Assembly (NCBI RefSeq): GCF_014204835.1 | Contig: NZ_JACHMD010000001.1 | Location: 1,054,001 to 1,118,000 of the forward strand | Source of the DNA: Microbacterium marinum | Lineage (GTDB): Bacteria > Actinomycetota > Actinomycetes > Actinomycetales > Microbacteriaceae | Direction: 5' to 3' | DNA length: 64,000 nt | Shown here: in pieces, positions 43,190 to 51,943 of the stretch | How the letters are laid out: each line of letters opens with the position of its first letter | Numbering within the stretch: position 1 is the first letter of the stretch | Made by a program: the position numbers and the translations under genes | The notes under the pieces: model-generated | Told to the model about the DNA's origin: nothing | Databases searched by the model: none | Seen by the model: only the letters and a program-made list of their open reading frames with translations

Positions 43190-45004
43190 GTGTCCACGCT
43201 CGCCCTTCTCGAGATGCCGCGGAGCTTGCGTCGCCGCACCGAGCCGCCGCTCAACGACACCGGCCCCGAACGCTGGTGGCGCTGGGCCGCGTGGATCACG
43301 GTCATCGTCTGCGTCGCGCTCCACGCGATCGTCTCGCTCAGCGCGATCGCACCGCGTACGCCCTGGGACGAGAACGGCATCCTGCAGATGGGCCGCATCA
43401 TCCTCGGCGAGCAGGTCGCGACGATGTCCCTCAGCGGGTACTTCCCGGGAACCTCGTTCCTCGTCGCGCCGATCTGGGCGCTGACGCATGATCCGGCGCT
43501 GGTGTATCGCCTCGCGAACATCCTGGTCAACATCGTGGCTCTGTCCACGATCGTCCCGCTTGCGCTCATCGCCCGGAAGGTCGGACTCACGACCGCGAAG
43601 GCAGTGACGGTCGCCGCTATCACGATGATGTTGCCCAGCCGAGTGGTGCTCGCGGACTACGTCCCCTCCGAGCAGCTCCTCACCACCTTCGTGGTCTGGA
43701 CGGCATACGCCGCGTTCGCGGTGTGGCAACGGCCGACGATTCTCAATGGCGCGCTCTTCTCCGTTTTCGCGGTCGGCGCGTATCTGTCGCACGCGCGGGC
43801 GCTTCCGTTCCTCGTCGTGGCGGGGATCTGGATGCTCCTCTTCGTCCGTCGTCGTTGGCAGGTTTCGGTCGTCGCCGTGCCGCTCATCATTCTCGGGGCC
43901 ATCGGAGTGAGGGCCGTCGCGCAGGCGATCAACTCGCAGCTCATTCCGTGGGGGTTCCGTCAGGACACCGGGTTCCTGGGGAAGCTCACCTCTGCCCCGC
44001 CCGGGAATCTCATCCGCATCCTCCTCAACGAGACGTGGGTGCAACTCGTCGGAACGTCGGGGCTGATCGCGATCGGTGCCGTTGTCCTCATCGTGTGGGT
44101 GCTGCGCGACCTGCGATCCTGGCAGGTCGGGCCGGCGGGATTCGTTGCTGCCGTGGCGTTCGCGGCCGTCGCGGTCTCGATGGTGGCTTGGGGTGGGTCC
44201 AAGTTCCTGGCGGAAGGGCATCGCTTCGACGTATGGGTATACAGCCGCTACATCGACCCGTTCGTTGTGGTGGTCGTCTTGCTCGCGCTCGTCGCAATCG
44301 TGCGAGGCGTGAGCTTCCCCGTCATCGCTGCGGCCGCCAGCGCCAGCATCGCGGTCATTCTGCCCGTCGTCTTCTGGGTGGCGCCGTGGGTTCCGACGTG
44401 GGGCGCGACGGACGGGCCCGCGAACGCCGCTGCGGTGCTGCAATGGGAGCGTTTCTGGCCCAACGAACCGTTCGAGCGGCCGCTCATCCCGTCGTTCACC
44501 AACGAGAATCAGTTCTGGCTACTCGCATCGCTGTACGTGATCGCTGTGTTCGTCGTTATCGCGCTCCTGCGTCGTCGGCCTCGGGCGTTCACCTTCATCG
44601 CGCTCGGCGTCTCGGTGCTGATCGCACTCGCAGCAGATCCCAGCCAGACTCGTGACTATCCCGATGACCTCACGGCCGCGTTGGAGCGTGTGGAGGAGGG
44701 TGGACAGCAGCAGGCCGTCGACTTCTATCAGTCACGCTGTGATCGCTCTGTCGGGATCCACCAAGCGCGCAACTGGGTCGGTTACTGGTTTGCACCGCGC
44801 GAGGTCACCGTGGTCTCGGATCCCGCTGAGTTCGATGCGGACGTCGTCGTCGCCTGTGGCGACTTCGGGACGGAGGACGCTCCGGGTGCTCTCGCCGTGG
44901 AAGGGCCGACGGAGTATGGCAGCTTCCGGATCTGGGTGCTTCCCAGTGACTTGCAGGACGACCTGCTCGAACGCGGGGTCCTGACGGCGCCCGCCGAGAA
45001 CTGA
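43190..45004 (+). CDS. Polytopic membrane protein, GT-C glycosyltransferase-like
   Basis: It is 604 residues from GTG 43190 with GAAAGGGA upstream. There are about eleven to twelve membrane helices. An APRTPWDENGILQMGRIILGEQ loop after the first helix carries Asp-Glu, as in GT-C enzymes that use lipid-linked sugars; SGYFPGTSFLVAPIWAL follows. A soluble C-terminal region of about 130 residues has two Cys (QSRCDRSVG, VVACGDFG). No family name can be given with confidence. It follows the lipid-sugar GT2 gene by 47 bases and precedes a terminator, so both probably form one two-gene unit that adds a sugar outside the membrane. Confidence 0.72.
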   Translation: MSTLALLEMPRSLRRRTEPPLNDTGPERWWRWAAWITVIVCVALHAIVSLSAIAPRTPWDENGILQMGRIILGEQVATMSLSGYFPGTSFLVAPIWALTHDPALVYRLANILVNIVALSTIVPLALIARKVGLTTAKAVTVAAITMMLPSRVVLADYVPSEQLLTTFVVWTAYAAFAVWQRPTILNGALFSVFAVGAYLSHARALPFLVVAGIWMLLFVRRRWQVSVVAVPLIILGAIGVRAVAQAINSQLIPWGFRQDTGFLGKLTSAPPGNLIRILLNETWVQLVGTSGLIAIGAVVLIVWVLRDLRSWQVGPAGFVAAVAFAAVAVSMVAWGGSKFLAEGHRFDVWVYSRYIDPFVVVVVLLALVAIVRGVSFPVIAAAASASIAVILPVVFWVAPWVPTWGATDGPANAAAVLQWERFWPNEPFERPLIPSFTNENQFWLLASLYVIAVFVVIALLRRRPRAFTFIALGVSVLIALAADPSQTRDYPDDLTAALERVEEGGQQQAVDFYQSRCDRSVGIHQARNWVGYWFAPREVTVVSDPAEFDADVVVACGDFGTEDAPGALAVEGPTEYGSFRIWVLPSDLQDDLLERGVLTAPAEN

Positions 45005-45044
45005 GACGACCTGTCGGCGCGCGAACGTTCGACAGAACAAGAAG

Positions 45045-45080
45045 AGCGGCGGATGCCATGAGCATCCGCCGCTGTTCTTT
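45045..45080. terminator. Rho-independent terminator
   Basis: AGCGGCGGATGC (45045-45056) pairs with GCATCCGCCGCT (45062-45073), loop CATGA, followed by GTTCTTT on the plus strand and preceded by AAGAAG, so it could also serve the convergent minus-strand operon. Confidence 0.85.
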
Positions 45081-45089
45081 GATCGCGGG

Positions 45090-47033
45090 TCAGAAGGCGT
45101 CGCCGCGGGCCGTGGGCGACGCGGCGAGATAAGGGTCGAGCTGATCATCGACCTGGTCGATCACCCACTCGGTGCCCGGTAGCGTGAGGTGCCCGTAGTC
45201 GAATTGCATCGGTACGCCTTCCGGCGTCTGGAGGACGCACTCGGGCGAATCCCCGCACAGGACATCGATGACATCGATGTATGCATCCGCCCCCGCGGCG
45301 TCTGCGACGACTCGGGCTTGGGCGTTGACCGCGTCGCGTTGGTGGATGCGGAGCGACTCGAAGTCGAATTCAGTGCCGAACTGCACGCTGCGCGAGAGCA
45401 GAACGGGAAGATCGCCGTCGTATTCGACGGTCGGCCCCATGACCACGGTGCGGATACCGTCAGCGGTGAGCGTCTCGATAGAACGCTCCACGGCCGGGAG
45501 CGAGTTCGGCTGCCAGCGGCCGGCGAGCACCACGACGTCGACCTCACCGCTCGGGATGAGCTCTCCCCAGACCCAATCCCGCAGTTCGATGCATTCGTTC
45601 TCGCCGCCGCCGGTCTGCAGACCGAAGCAACCTGATGCCGTTGCCTGCATGACATTGGCGTCGGGGTACGCGAGGTCGAGCGAACGCCACCACATGGCGC
45701 CGTGCGAGTCGCCCAAGACGAGGACGTTGAGGGCATTGGGCTCTGGCGTCGCGCAGATGTCCTTGTCATACGTGGCGAAGGCGTTCGCCTCGCTGCCGCT
45801 GAAGAAGCAGATGCCACGGCGGAACTGCTCGCGATAGCTCTCAGCTTCGGAGTACTCGGCCGTTTCGGCGACCTTTTGCGCAGCCTGGGTGACGGGAATC
45901 GCGTTGAAGTGATAGCGCGTCCAGAGGCCGCCGGCGGTCGCGCACACCAGGATGACGGCCGTGGCCGGGATGAGAACGCGTCGAGGCGGGAACGCGCGGA
46001 CGCGCCTCGTGCGGAACGGGCGTTCGACGAAGGCTGTCGAAGCCGCTGCGAGCAAGAAGGCGACGGCGAAAAGTCCGATCATCTCGACGGGATCGATCGT
46101 GTTCCCCGTCATCGTCCGCCAGAACACGATGACCGGCCAATGCCACAGGTAGAGGCTATAGCTGATGGTGCCTACATAGAGGAGCGGTCTGAATTCGAGG
46201 ACGCGACCGACCCATGTGGCGCGCGCCCAGCCGATGAGCAGGACTGCGCCGAGGACCGGCGCGATCGCCACTGCGCCGGGGAATGGCATTGATTTATCGA
46301 TGAGGAAGACCGATCCGACCACGAGCGCCAGACCCGTCAACGCTATCCAGGGGTTGGAGGAGGTCCCCCCTCTGCGCATCTGCCAGATGGCGAGCAACGC
46401 GCCGGCGCCGAGTTCCCACGCGCGGGTCGGGAGGAGATAGAACGCCGCGCCCGGCGCGACGGAGGTCACGAAGACGCTCGCGATGAGCGACAGGGCGATG
46501 ATGGCCGCGAGGACCACAAGCACTCGCCGCTTCATCCAGCGGGCTACAACGAGCAGCAGGAGCGGGAAGATCAGGTAGAACTGCTCTTCGACTGCCAGCG
46601 ACCAGGTGTGGAGCAGAGGCAGACTGCTGGGATCGGCGGCGAAGTAGTCCTCGGTCTGCCAGAAGTAGAAGTTCGAGACGAACAGCGTCGCGGCCAGCAC
46701 CTGTGCCCCGAGCGCGGCTTGTGCCGCCGGGGTTTGCAGCACAGCCGACATGACGAGGACGACCGCGAGGACGACGACCAACGCGGGGAGGATGCGCAAC
46801 GCGCGCCGCTGGTAGAAGACCCAGATGGAGAATCGACGGTCGTCGCCCGGCTCCGGATCCATCTCGCGCCACAGGATGCCGGTGATGAGATAGCCGCTGA
46901 TCACGAAGAACGTGTCGACCCCGACGAAGCCGCCGGGGATCCACTGCGCACCGAGGTGGAACAGGACGACGGGGAGGACAGCGAAAGCCCGGATGCCGTC
47001 GACGTGGGGCAGGTATTTCGTTCCGGCGCTCAT
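45090..47033 (-). CDS. OafA/YrhL-type acyltransferase with C-terminal SGNH domain
   Basis: It is 647 residues. The acyltransferase-3 membrane domain (about 1-370) shows YLPHVDGIRAFAVLPVVLFHLG, FFVISGYLITGI, RRALRILPAL and HTWSLAVEEQFYL with the catalytic His region. The periplasmic SGNH hydrolase-like domain (about 420-647) has VLVLGDSHGAMWW with the nucleophile Ser, and FDYGHLTLPGTEW with the catalytic Asp/His region. Such fusions O-acetylate cell-wall glycans or peptidoglycan. The ATG overlaps the stop of the GT2 gene at 47030. It is the last gene of a three-gene minus-strand operon with a MurB-like gene and a GT2. Confidence 0.92.
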   Translation of the reverse strand: MSAGTKYLPHVDGIRAFAVLPVVLFHLGAQWIPGGFVGVDTFFVISGYLITGILWREMDPEPGDDRRFSIWVFYQRRALRILPALVVVLAVVLVMSAVLQTPAAQAALGAQVLAATLFVSNFYFWQTEDYFAADPSSLPLLHTWSLAVEEQFYLIFPLLLLVVARWMKRRVLVVLAAIIALSLIASVFVTSVAPGAAFYLLPTRAWELGAGALLAIWQMRRGGTSSNPWIALTGLALVVGSVFLIDKSMPFPGAVAIAPVLGAVLLIGWARATWVGRVLEFRPLLYVGTISYSLYLWHWPVIVFWRTMTGNTIDPVEMIGLFAVAFLLAAASTAFVERPFRTRRVRAFPPRRVLIPATAVILVCATAGGLWTRYHFNAIPVTQAAQKVAETAEYSEAESYREQFRRGICFFSGSEANAFATYDKDICATPEPNALNVLVLGDSHGAMWWRSLDLAYPDANVMQATASGCFGLQTGGGENECIELRDWVWGELIPSGEVDVVVLAGRWQPNSLPAVERSIETLTADGIRTVVMGPTVEYDGDLPVLLSRSVQFGTEFDFESLRIHQRDAVNAQARVVADAAGADAYIDVIDVLCGDSPECVLQTPEGVPMQFDYGHLTLPGTEWVIDQVDDQLDPYLAASPTARGDAF

Positions 47034-48031
47034 GAGCCCGTGCGCCGCATCCACAGGGCGCGCATGGCGGGCGTCGTCTTCAGGGCGAGACGCAACCCCC
47101 ACCGCAGGGGCGCCGCGAGCTGTGACTGGGTCGCGCGGGCGAGCGCATGGACGGCTCGACGCTGGATCGGGCTCGTCAGGTGGGACGCGATGGTTGCCGC
47201 GTCGGCCCCGCGGTCATAGGCGCACAACCGTATGCAACGTTCTGCGAGGATCAACTGGACGCCGCCGTCTTGGACGGGGATGACCGCGCCGACGCCACCG
47301 GCGCGGACGGCTGCGAGGGCCGCCTGCACGGCACCCTCGTCCGGCAGCTTCTGAAGGTGCCGCGCGAGGCGCAGGAACTGCGCCTGCTCGAGCACTTTCT
47401 TCGCGTTATATGTCACACCGTCGCTCTGCACGTGGCGGTCGTACAAGATCTCCGGCACTGTCGCGAAGCCGCCGACCCGGTGAAGACGGAAGCCCAGGTC
47501 CGTGAGCTGGGCGACCTTGAACTCGGGCCGGTAGCCGCCGGCCGCGTCGTAGGCGGACCGTCGCATCATCATCTCGCCGTGGGAGAACGTGGTGACGCCG
47601 CCCTTCGCGGCGGCGGCATCCGGTCGAACCGTCTCCACCGCGCCGCTCTCATCATCGATGTTCCGGTACCAGCAGCCGACCGCGACGACATCGGGACGCG
47701 TGTCGAGCAGCTCGACTTGCTTTCCGATGCGGTTCGGGAGTGAGGAATCGCCCGAGCCCTGAACGGCGATGTATTCGCCCGTGCTGACTTCGATCGCGTC
47801 GCGCATCGTGCGGACGAAGCCCTTATTGGGGTCGTTGCGGATGATCCGGAGGCGAGGATCCTGCCATTCGGCGGCGAGCTCGGCCAAACGCTGACTGGTG
47901 TTGTCACTCGAGCAGTCGTCGACGACGATCAGTTCGAGGTCGGTGTATCCCTGCGTGAGGATCGACTCGATCGTCCGTCGAAGCACCGGCGCACGGTTGT
48001 AGAAGGCGGTGATCACCGAGACTTTCGGCAT
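47030..48031 (-). CDS. Glycosyltransferase family 2
   Basis: It is 333 residues. MPKVSVITAFYNRAPVLRRTIESIL at the N-terminus, LELIVVDDCSSDNT (nucleotide-binding DD), and GEYIAVQGSGDSSLPNRI, where the usual DxD is replaced by a GDSS-like sequence. Later FSHGEMMMRRSAYDAAGGYRPEF is the conserved acceptor-side region. ATG 48031 has AAAGGA at 5 bases; ATG 48037, which overlaps the MurB-like stop, is the alternative. The replaced DxD is notable but the metal ligand may still be Asp of GSGD. The sugar is unknown. Confidence 0.86.
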   Translation of the reverse strand: MPKVSVITAFYNRAPVLRRTIESILTQGYTDLELIVVDDCSSDNTSQRLAELAAEWQDPRLRIIRNDPNKGFVRTMRDAIEVSTGEYIAVQGSGDSSLPNRIGKQVELLDTRPDVVAVGCWYRNIDDESGAVETVRPDAAAAKGGVTTFSHGEMMMRRSAYDAAGGYRPEFKVAQLTDLGFRLHRVGGFATVPEILYDRHVQSDGVTYNAKKVLEQAQFLRLARHLQKLPDEGAVQAALAAVRAGGVGAVIPVQDGGVQLILAERCIRLCAYDRGADAATIASHLTSPIQRRAVHALARATQSQLAAPLRWGLRLALKTTPAMRALWMRRTGS

Positions 48032-48033
48032 GG

Positions 48034-49032
48034 TCATCCTTTTGTGAGATCGAGCGCCGGCCACCGCTCGTCGGCGACGACGTGGGCCGGGCGGAGCACA
48101 CCGTCCGTGCCCACATGCCGTACTTCGCAGTCCATCGTGAAGCCCGTCGCCGCGCGCACCTTGTTGCGTGCGGTCGCCACCAACCGGAGCACGTCGTCGT
48201 CGGTCGCGCGCCCATTGTTGACGATGAAGTTGGCGTGCTTGGGCGAGATCTGGGCGCCGCCCTCGGTCAGCCCCTTCAGGCCGACGGACTCGATCGCGTG
48301 ACCCGGAGGGCCGACGATCTCGTACATGGCGGGGTCGGAGAGGAACACGGATCCGCCATTGGGCAGGTCGAGCGGGAACTTGGCAGCGCGAGAGGCGATG
48401 ATCTCCTCGATCTCCGCGACGAGCGTGTCGGGTTCACCTGGCTCCAGTTCCAACTCGGCGTCGAGGATCACGACGTCACTGCCCTGCAGGAGGGAATGGC
48501 GGTAGGAGAATCCGAGCGCGGCCGCGTCGAGGCGCTGCAGCTGGCCCGTGGAATCGGCGACGAGGACGCTGATGACGTGGGTGCCGATACCCTTGCGCTG
48601 GCTGCCGCCGTTCATGAGGACGAGTCCGCCGATGGTTCCGGGTACACCGCCGGCGTGGGCGATACCACCGAGTCCGGCATCGGCGAGACTTCTGACGAGC
48701 TCAGGCACCCTGGCGCCGGCCTGAGCGCGGACCCGGTTGCCGTCGATGCTCACGTGCGACAACTTCGATCCGATCCGCAGCAGCACGCCGTTGAATCCGC
48801 GGGAATCGAAGAAGAGGTTCGTGGTCTCACCGATGATCAGCAGCGGCTCGGGTCGCTGCGACATGAGTCGGAGCACGTCCGCGACCTGTTCGACGCCCTC
48901 GGGCTCGACGAAGATGTCCGCCGGACCGCCGATGCGCCACGCCGACACCGTGGCCATGTCGACACCGGTCCGCACACAGCCGGGCGCGATCTGCTCGAGC
49001 GCTTCGACGAGGTCAGGGATGATCAATGGCAC
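48034..49032 (-). CDS. murB: UDP-N-acetylenolpyruvoylglucosamine reductase-like flavoprotein (MurB paralogue)
   Basis: It is 332 residues from GTG 49032 with GGAGAAG upstream. The FAD domain shows AWRIGGPADIFVEPEGVEQV, IIGETTNLFFDSRGFNGVLLRI and AHAGGVPGTIGGLVLMNGGSQRKG; GFSYRHSLLQ carries the conserved Tyr/Arg. The C-terminal part has GSVFLSDP with the proton-donor Ser region and GGAQISPKHANFIVNN. It would reduce the enolpyruvyl group to lactyl, giving UDP-MurNAc or an analogue. It is not in a peptidoglycan cluster: it leads an operon with a GT2 and an O-acyltransferase, and is divergent from a MurA-like gene. A glycan-specific paralogue is therefore likely, but it could be the only murB. 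Confidence 0.85.
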   Translation of the reverse strand: MPLIIPDLVEALEQIAPGCVRTGVDMATVSAWRIGGPADIFVEPEGVEQVADVLRLMSQRPEPLLIIGETTNLFFDSRGFNGVLLRIGSKLSHVSIDGNRVRAQAGARVPELVRSLADAGLGGIAHAGGVPGTIGGLVLMNGGSQRKGIGTHVISVLVADSTGQLQRLDAAALGFSYRHSLLQGSDVVILDAELELEPGEPDTLVAEIEEIIASRAAKFPLDLPNGGSVFLSDPAMYEIVGPPGHAIESVGLKGLTEGGAQISPKHANFIVNNGRATDDDVLRLVATARNKVRAATGFTMDCEVRHVGTDGVLRPAHVVADERWPALDLTKG

Positions 49033-49146
49033 TACTTCTCCGTCGTACACGACGCCCGAACCGTCCTCGACGTCCAGGTGAGGGCGAAGCGGTGGCGCAT
49101 CGGTCAGGGGCGGGCGGGGATGAGTGATGGACCACGTTTGGGCCGA

Positions 49147-49152
49147 TAGGCT
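49147..49152 (+). promoter_or_regulatory. -10 box TAGGCT of the murA-like operon, leaderless
   Basis: TAGGCT is followed by GGACGAC (7 bases) and the ATG at 49160, supporting that start over the in-frame ATG at 49124. Confidence 0.7.
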
Positions 49153-49159
49153 GGACGAC

Positions 49160-50419
49160 ATGCCAGATTACCAGAGTTTGCTTGTGTCGAAATCGAGGCT
49201 GGAGGGCCGCGTCGCGGTCGCCGGAGCCAAGAATTCGGCCTTGCGGCTGCTCGCCGCGTCCATCCTCACGGACGAGCCCGTGCGACTCACCAACTACCCT
49301 GCGGGGCTCCTGGACGCTCAGATCCACGTGGGCATGCTCGAGGCCCTCGGGAAGTCCGCGACGACTGTGGGAACCGACGAGATCCGGATCACGCAGACGG
49401 CTCCGCTCTCCACACAACTCGTCTGGCCGGGCCGTTCGATCCGCAACACCCTGCTCATCCTCGGCACGCTCACTGCGCGGTATGGCGCGGCCGCCGTACC
49501 GCTGCCCGGCGGGTGCCGGCTCGGTGAGCGTCAGTACGACATCCATGTGAACCTCCTCGAGCAGCTCGGGGCACGAGTCTGGGACGACGAGGCGTACCTC
49601 TACGCAGAAGCACCGAACGGGCTTGTGGGCACCGACCTGCACCTGCGGCTGCGGTCGACGGGTGCGACTGAGAACGCTGTGCTCGCGGCGACCCTCGCGA
49701 AGGGCACGACACGGGTGTGGAATCCGCACATCCGACCCGAGGTGCTCGACCTGATCGCGATGCTCAACTCGATGGGCGCGAAGATCACGGTCCACGGACA
49801 GGAGCACATCGAGATCGAGGGAGTCGAAGCTCTCGGTGCCGCCGACTACTCGGTCATGCCGGACAACATGGAGGCGCTCACCTGGTTGGTCGCCACCGGC
49901 GCCACGGGTGGCGAGGTGGAGATCGCGGGGTTCCCAGTGCACGACCTCGAGGTGATCCTGGCTCACCTTCGGTCCGCGGGCGCGACCTATGAGCAGCGCG
50001 ACGGCTCGCTCTTCGTCCGGGGTGAGCACTGCTACCCGTTCGAGATCAGTACCGGACCGCACCCGGGCATCAACTCCGACGTCCAGCCGATCATGGGCGC
50101 CTGGGCGGCGCGAGCTCGCGGTGAGTCGAAGATCATCGACCTGCGGTTTCCGGGGCGCTACGGATACGCGGACGAAATGGCGAAAATGGGCCTGACGTCG
50201 CGGGTGGAGGGCGATTGGCTCCACATCCAGGGCGCCGACGGGAAGCTCACGGGCGCCTCGGTGCGCGCGCTCGACCTGCGTGCAGGCGCGGCGTTGGCGA
50301 TCTGCGGGCTGATGGCTGACGGCGAAACGACCGTCACCGATGCGTGGCAGATCTCTCGCGGGTACGTGGACTTCGCCGAGAAGCTCCGCTCGCTGGGCGC
50401 GGATGCGGCGTGGTCGTGA
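49160..50419 (+). CDS. murA: UDP-N-acetylglucosamine 1-carboxyvinyltransferase-like enzyme (MurA paralogue)
   Basis: It is 419 residues. VAGAKNSALRLLAA gives Lys24/Asn25 of the UDP-GlcNAc site; PLPGGCRLGERQYDIHV gives Cys119, matching the PEP-reactive Cys115 of E. coli MurA, and the following Arg; GPHPGINSDVQP holds the general-base Asp; ALDLRAGAALAICGL and SRGYVDFAEKLRSLGA hold C-terminal Arg residues. The active site thus looks complete. The family segment normally reading RFMHVDEL is altered to RFPGRYGYADEM. The next gene (epimerase) overlaps by 4 bases, and the MurB-like gene is divergent. This placement inside a surface-glycan locus suggests an extra MurA for a lactyl- or pyruvyl-bearing sugar nucleotide. 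It may alternatively be the housekeeping enzyme. Confidence 0.87.
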   Translation: MPDYQSLLVSKSRLEGRVAVAGAKNSALRLLAASILTDEPVRLTNYPAGLLDAQIHVGMLEALGKSATTVGTDEIRITQTAPLSTQLVWPGRSIRNTLLILGTLTARYGAAAVPLPGGCRLGERQYDIHVNLLEQLGARVWDDEAYLYAEAPNGLVGTDLHLRLRSTGATENAVLAATLAKGTTRVWNPHIRPEVLDLIAMLNSMGAKITVHGQEHIEIEGVEALGAADYSVMPDNMEALTWLVATGATGGEVEIAGFPVHDLEVILAHLRSAGATYEQRDGSLFVRGEHCYPFEISTGPHPGINSDVQPIMGAWAARARGESKIIDLRFPGRYGYADEMAKMGLTSRVEGDWLHIQGADGKLTGASVRALDLRAGAALAICGLMADGETTVTDAWQISRGYVDFAEKLRSLGADAAWS

Positions 50420-51426
50420 GGTACTTCGTCACCGGCGTCGCTGGGTTCATCGGTTTCCATCTTGCGCAGCGTCTCCTCGCCGACGGACACGAGGTGCGTG
50501 GCTTGGATGCCGTCACGGCGTATTACGACCCCGCGCTGAAGCGCGCGCGGCTTGACGTGCTCGAGCAGCACCCGAACTTCAGCTGGGTGCACGGCAGGCT
50601 TGAGGACCCGGCCGCCCTGGCTGAAGCCCTCGACGGCCACGAATCCGACATCTGGGTCCATCTCGCAGCTCAAGCCGGCGTGCGCTACAGCCTGGAGAAT
50701 CCGGAAAGCTACATCAGCGCCAACCTCGTCGGTACGCAGGCGATCTTGGAAGCGGCCCGGCAGCGTTCGCCGAAGCACCTCATGATCGCGTCGACGTCCT
50801 CGGTGTACGGCGGGAACACGAAGATTCCTTTCAGCGAGACCGATTCGTCGCACTTCCCCGTCTCGCTGTACGCGGCCACGAAGAAGGCCGGCGAAGCGCT
50901 CAGCCACTCGTATGCCCACCTGTTCGACGTGCCGACCACCTGCTTCCGGTTCTTCACGGTGTATGGACCTTGGGGGCGGCCGGACATGGCGCTGTACAAG
51001 TTCGTCGAGCGCATCGAGCGCGACGAGCCGATCGACGTCTACGGTGAGGGGCGGATGTCGCGCGACTTCACCTACGTCGACGACCTCATCGAGGGCATCG
51101 TCGCGCTCGCGTCCCGCCGGCCGGAACTCGGCAAACCCGTCGGCCCTGACGGGATCGATTCGCTGTCGCCGGTGGCGCCGTGGCGCGTCGTGAACATCGC
51201 GGGCGGGAGCCCGATCGGACTGATGGACTTCATCGATGCGGTCGAACACGTGACCGGGAAGGTCGCGCAGAAGAATCTGCTGCCGATGCAGCCCGGTGAC
51301 GTCGCCGCCACGATGGCCGATCCGACCCTGCTCCGCGAGCTGGTCGGCGCCGTTCCCGAGACGCCGCTCTCGACCGGCGTGCGAGCGTTCGTCGACTGGT
51401 ACGCGGAGTACCGTCGGACGCGATGA
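50416..51426 (+). CDS. UDP-glucuronate 4-epimerase-like NAD-dependent epimerase
   Basis: It is 336 residues from a GTG that overlaps the MurA-like stop (GTGA). The NAD motif is VTGVAGFIGFHLAQRLLADGHEVRGLD. The segment YYDPALKRARLDVL is the pattern of UDP-glucuronate 4-epimerases. The catalytic STSSVYGGN and YAATKKAG (Tyr-x3-Lys) are intact; FRFFTVYGPWGRPDMALYKF is also typical of that subgroup. With ugd in the same locus it would give UDP-galacturonate. The stop overlaps the acetyltransferase ATG. Confidence 0.9.
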   Translation: MRYFVTGVAGFIGFHLAQRLLADGHEVRGLDAVTAYYDPALKRARLDVLEQHPNFSWVHGRLEDPAALAEALDGHESDIWVHLAAQAGVRYSLENPESYISANLVGTQAILEAARQRSPKHLMIASTSSVYGGNTKIPFSETDSSHFPVSLYAATKKAGEALSHSYAHLFDVPTTCFRFFTVYGPWGRPDMALYKFVERIERDEPIDVYGEGRMSRDFTYVDDLIEGIVALASRRPELGKPVGPDGIDSLSPVAPWRVVNIAGGSPIGLMDFIDAVEHVTGKVAQKNLLPMQPGDVAATMADPTLLRELVGAVPETPLSTGVRAFVDWYAEYRRTR

Positions 51427-51935
51427 AGATGAAGCGTGGACTGCAGGAGTTCGCGGGTGTGCTCATCGGCGCACCCGGCCCGAGTGTGCGCCGGAGCCTG
51501 CGCCGCATGGCCAAGGTCCGCGACCGCAACCCGATGGTCGCGAGGTTCATTTCGGAGCGAATGGCAAGACGCTTCGGGGTCTACATCAACCCCAAGTCGA
51601 TTTTGGCTTCGACGGTACGGATGCCGCACCCGGTCGGCATCGTCATCGGCGAGGGCGTCCGCATCGGGGAGCGGGTCAGCATCTATCAGAACGTCACACT
51701 CGGCGGAGCGCGGGTCGGTGACTGGCAGGCCGGCAATTACCCGGAGGTCGGCGACGACTCGACCATCTTCGCAGGCGCCGTCATCGTGGGCGCGGTGAAG
51801 ATCGGGCGGCATGCGGTCGTCGCGGCGAACGCTGTCGTGACGAAGGACGTGCCCGATCACGCAACCGTCGCAGGTGTCCCTGCTCGTGTCGTTCGCGTCG
51901 CGGATCCGGAAGGCCCGGTTGTGCCCGCGTCGTAG
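51423..51935 (+). CDS. Serine O-acetyltransferase-like hexapeptide-repeat transferase
   Basis: It is 170 residues. A basic N-terminal helix region precedes a left-handed beta-helix: MPHPVGIVIGEGVRIGERVSIYQNVTLGG, YPEVGDDSTIFAGAVIVGAVKIGRHAVVAANAVVTKDVPDHATVAGVPARVV in outline. The GVRIGERVSI-QNVTLGG segment resembles CysE/serine acetyltransferase C-termini, but the N-terminal SAT domain is missing, so it is better read as a glycan- or sugar-nucleotide O-acetyltransferase. The catalytic His usual in CysE (HxxxxxxG) corresponds to MPHPVGIVIG. It is the last gene of the MurA-like/epimerase operon, coupled by ATGA. Confidence 0.87.
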   Translation: MKMKRGLQEFAGVLIGAPGPSVRRSLRRMAKVRDRNPMVARFISERMARRFGVYINPKSILASTVRMPHPVGIVIGEGVRIGERVSIYQNVTLGGARVGDWQAGNYPEVGDDSTIFAGAVIVGAVKIGRHAVVAANAVVTKDVPDHATVAGVPARVVRVADPEGPVVPAS

Positions 51936-51943
51936 CACTCGCG

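Noticed and set aside
48034..50419. murB/murA considered as part of the division and cell wall (dcw) cluster
   Set aside because: No mur ligases, fts genes or mraY are nearby; all neighbours are surface-glycan genes.
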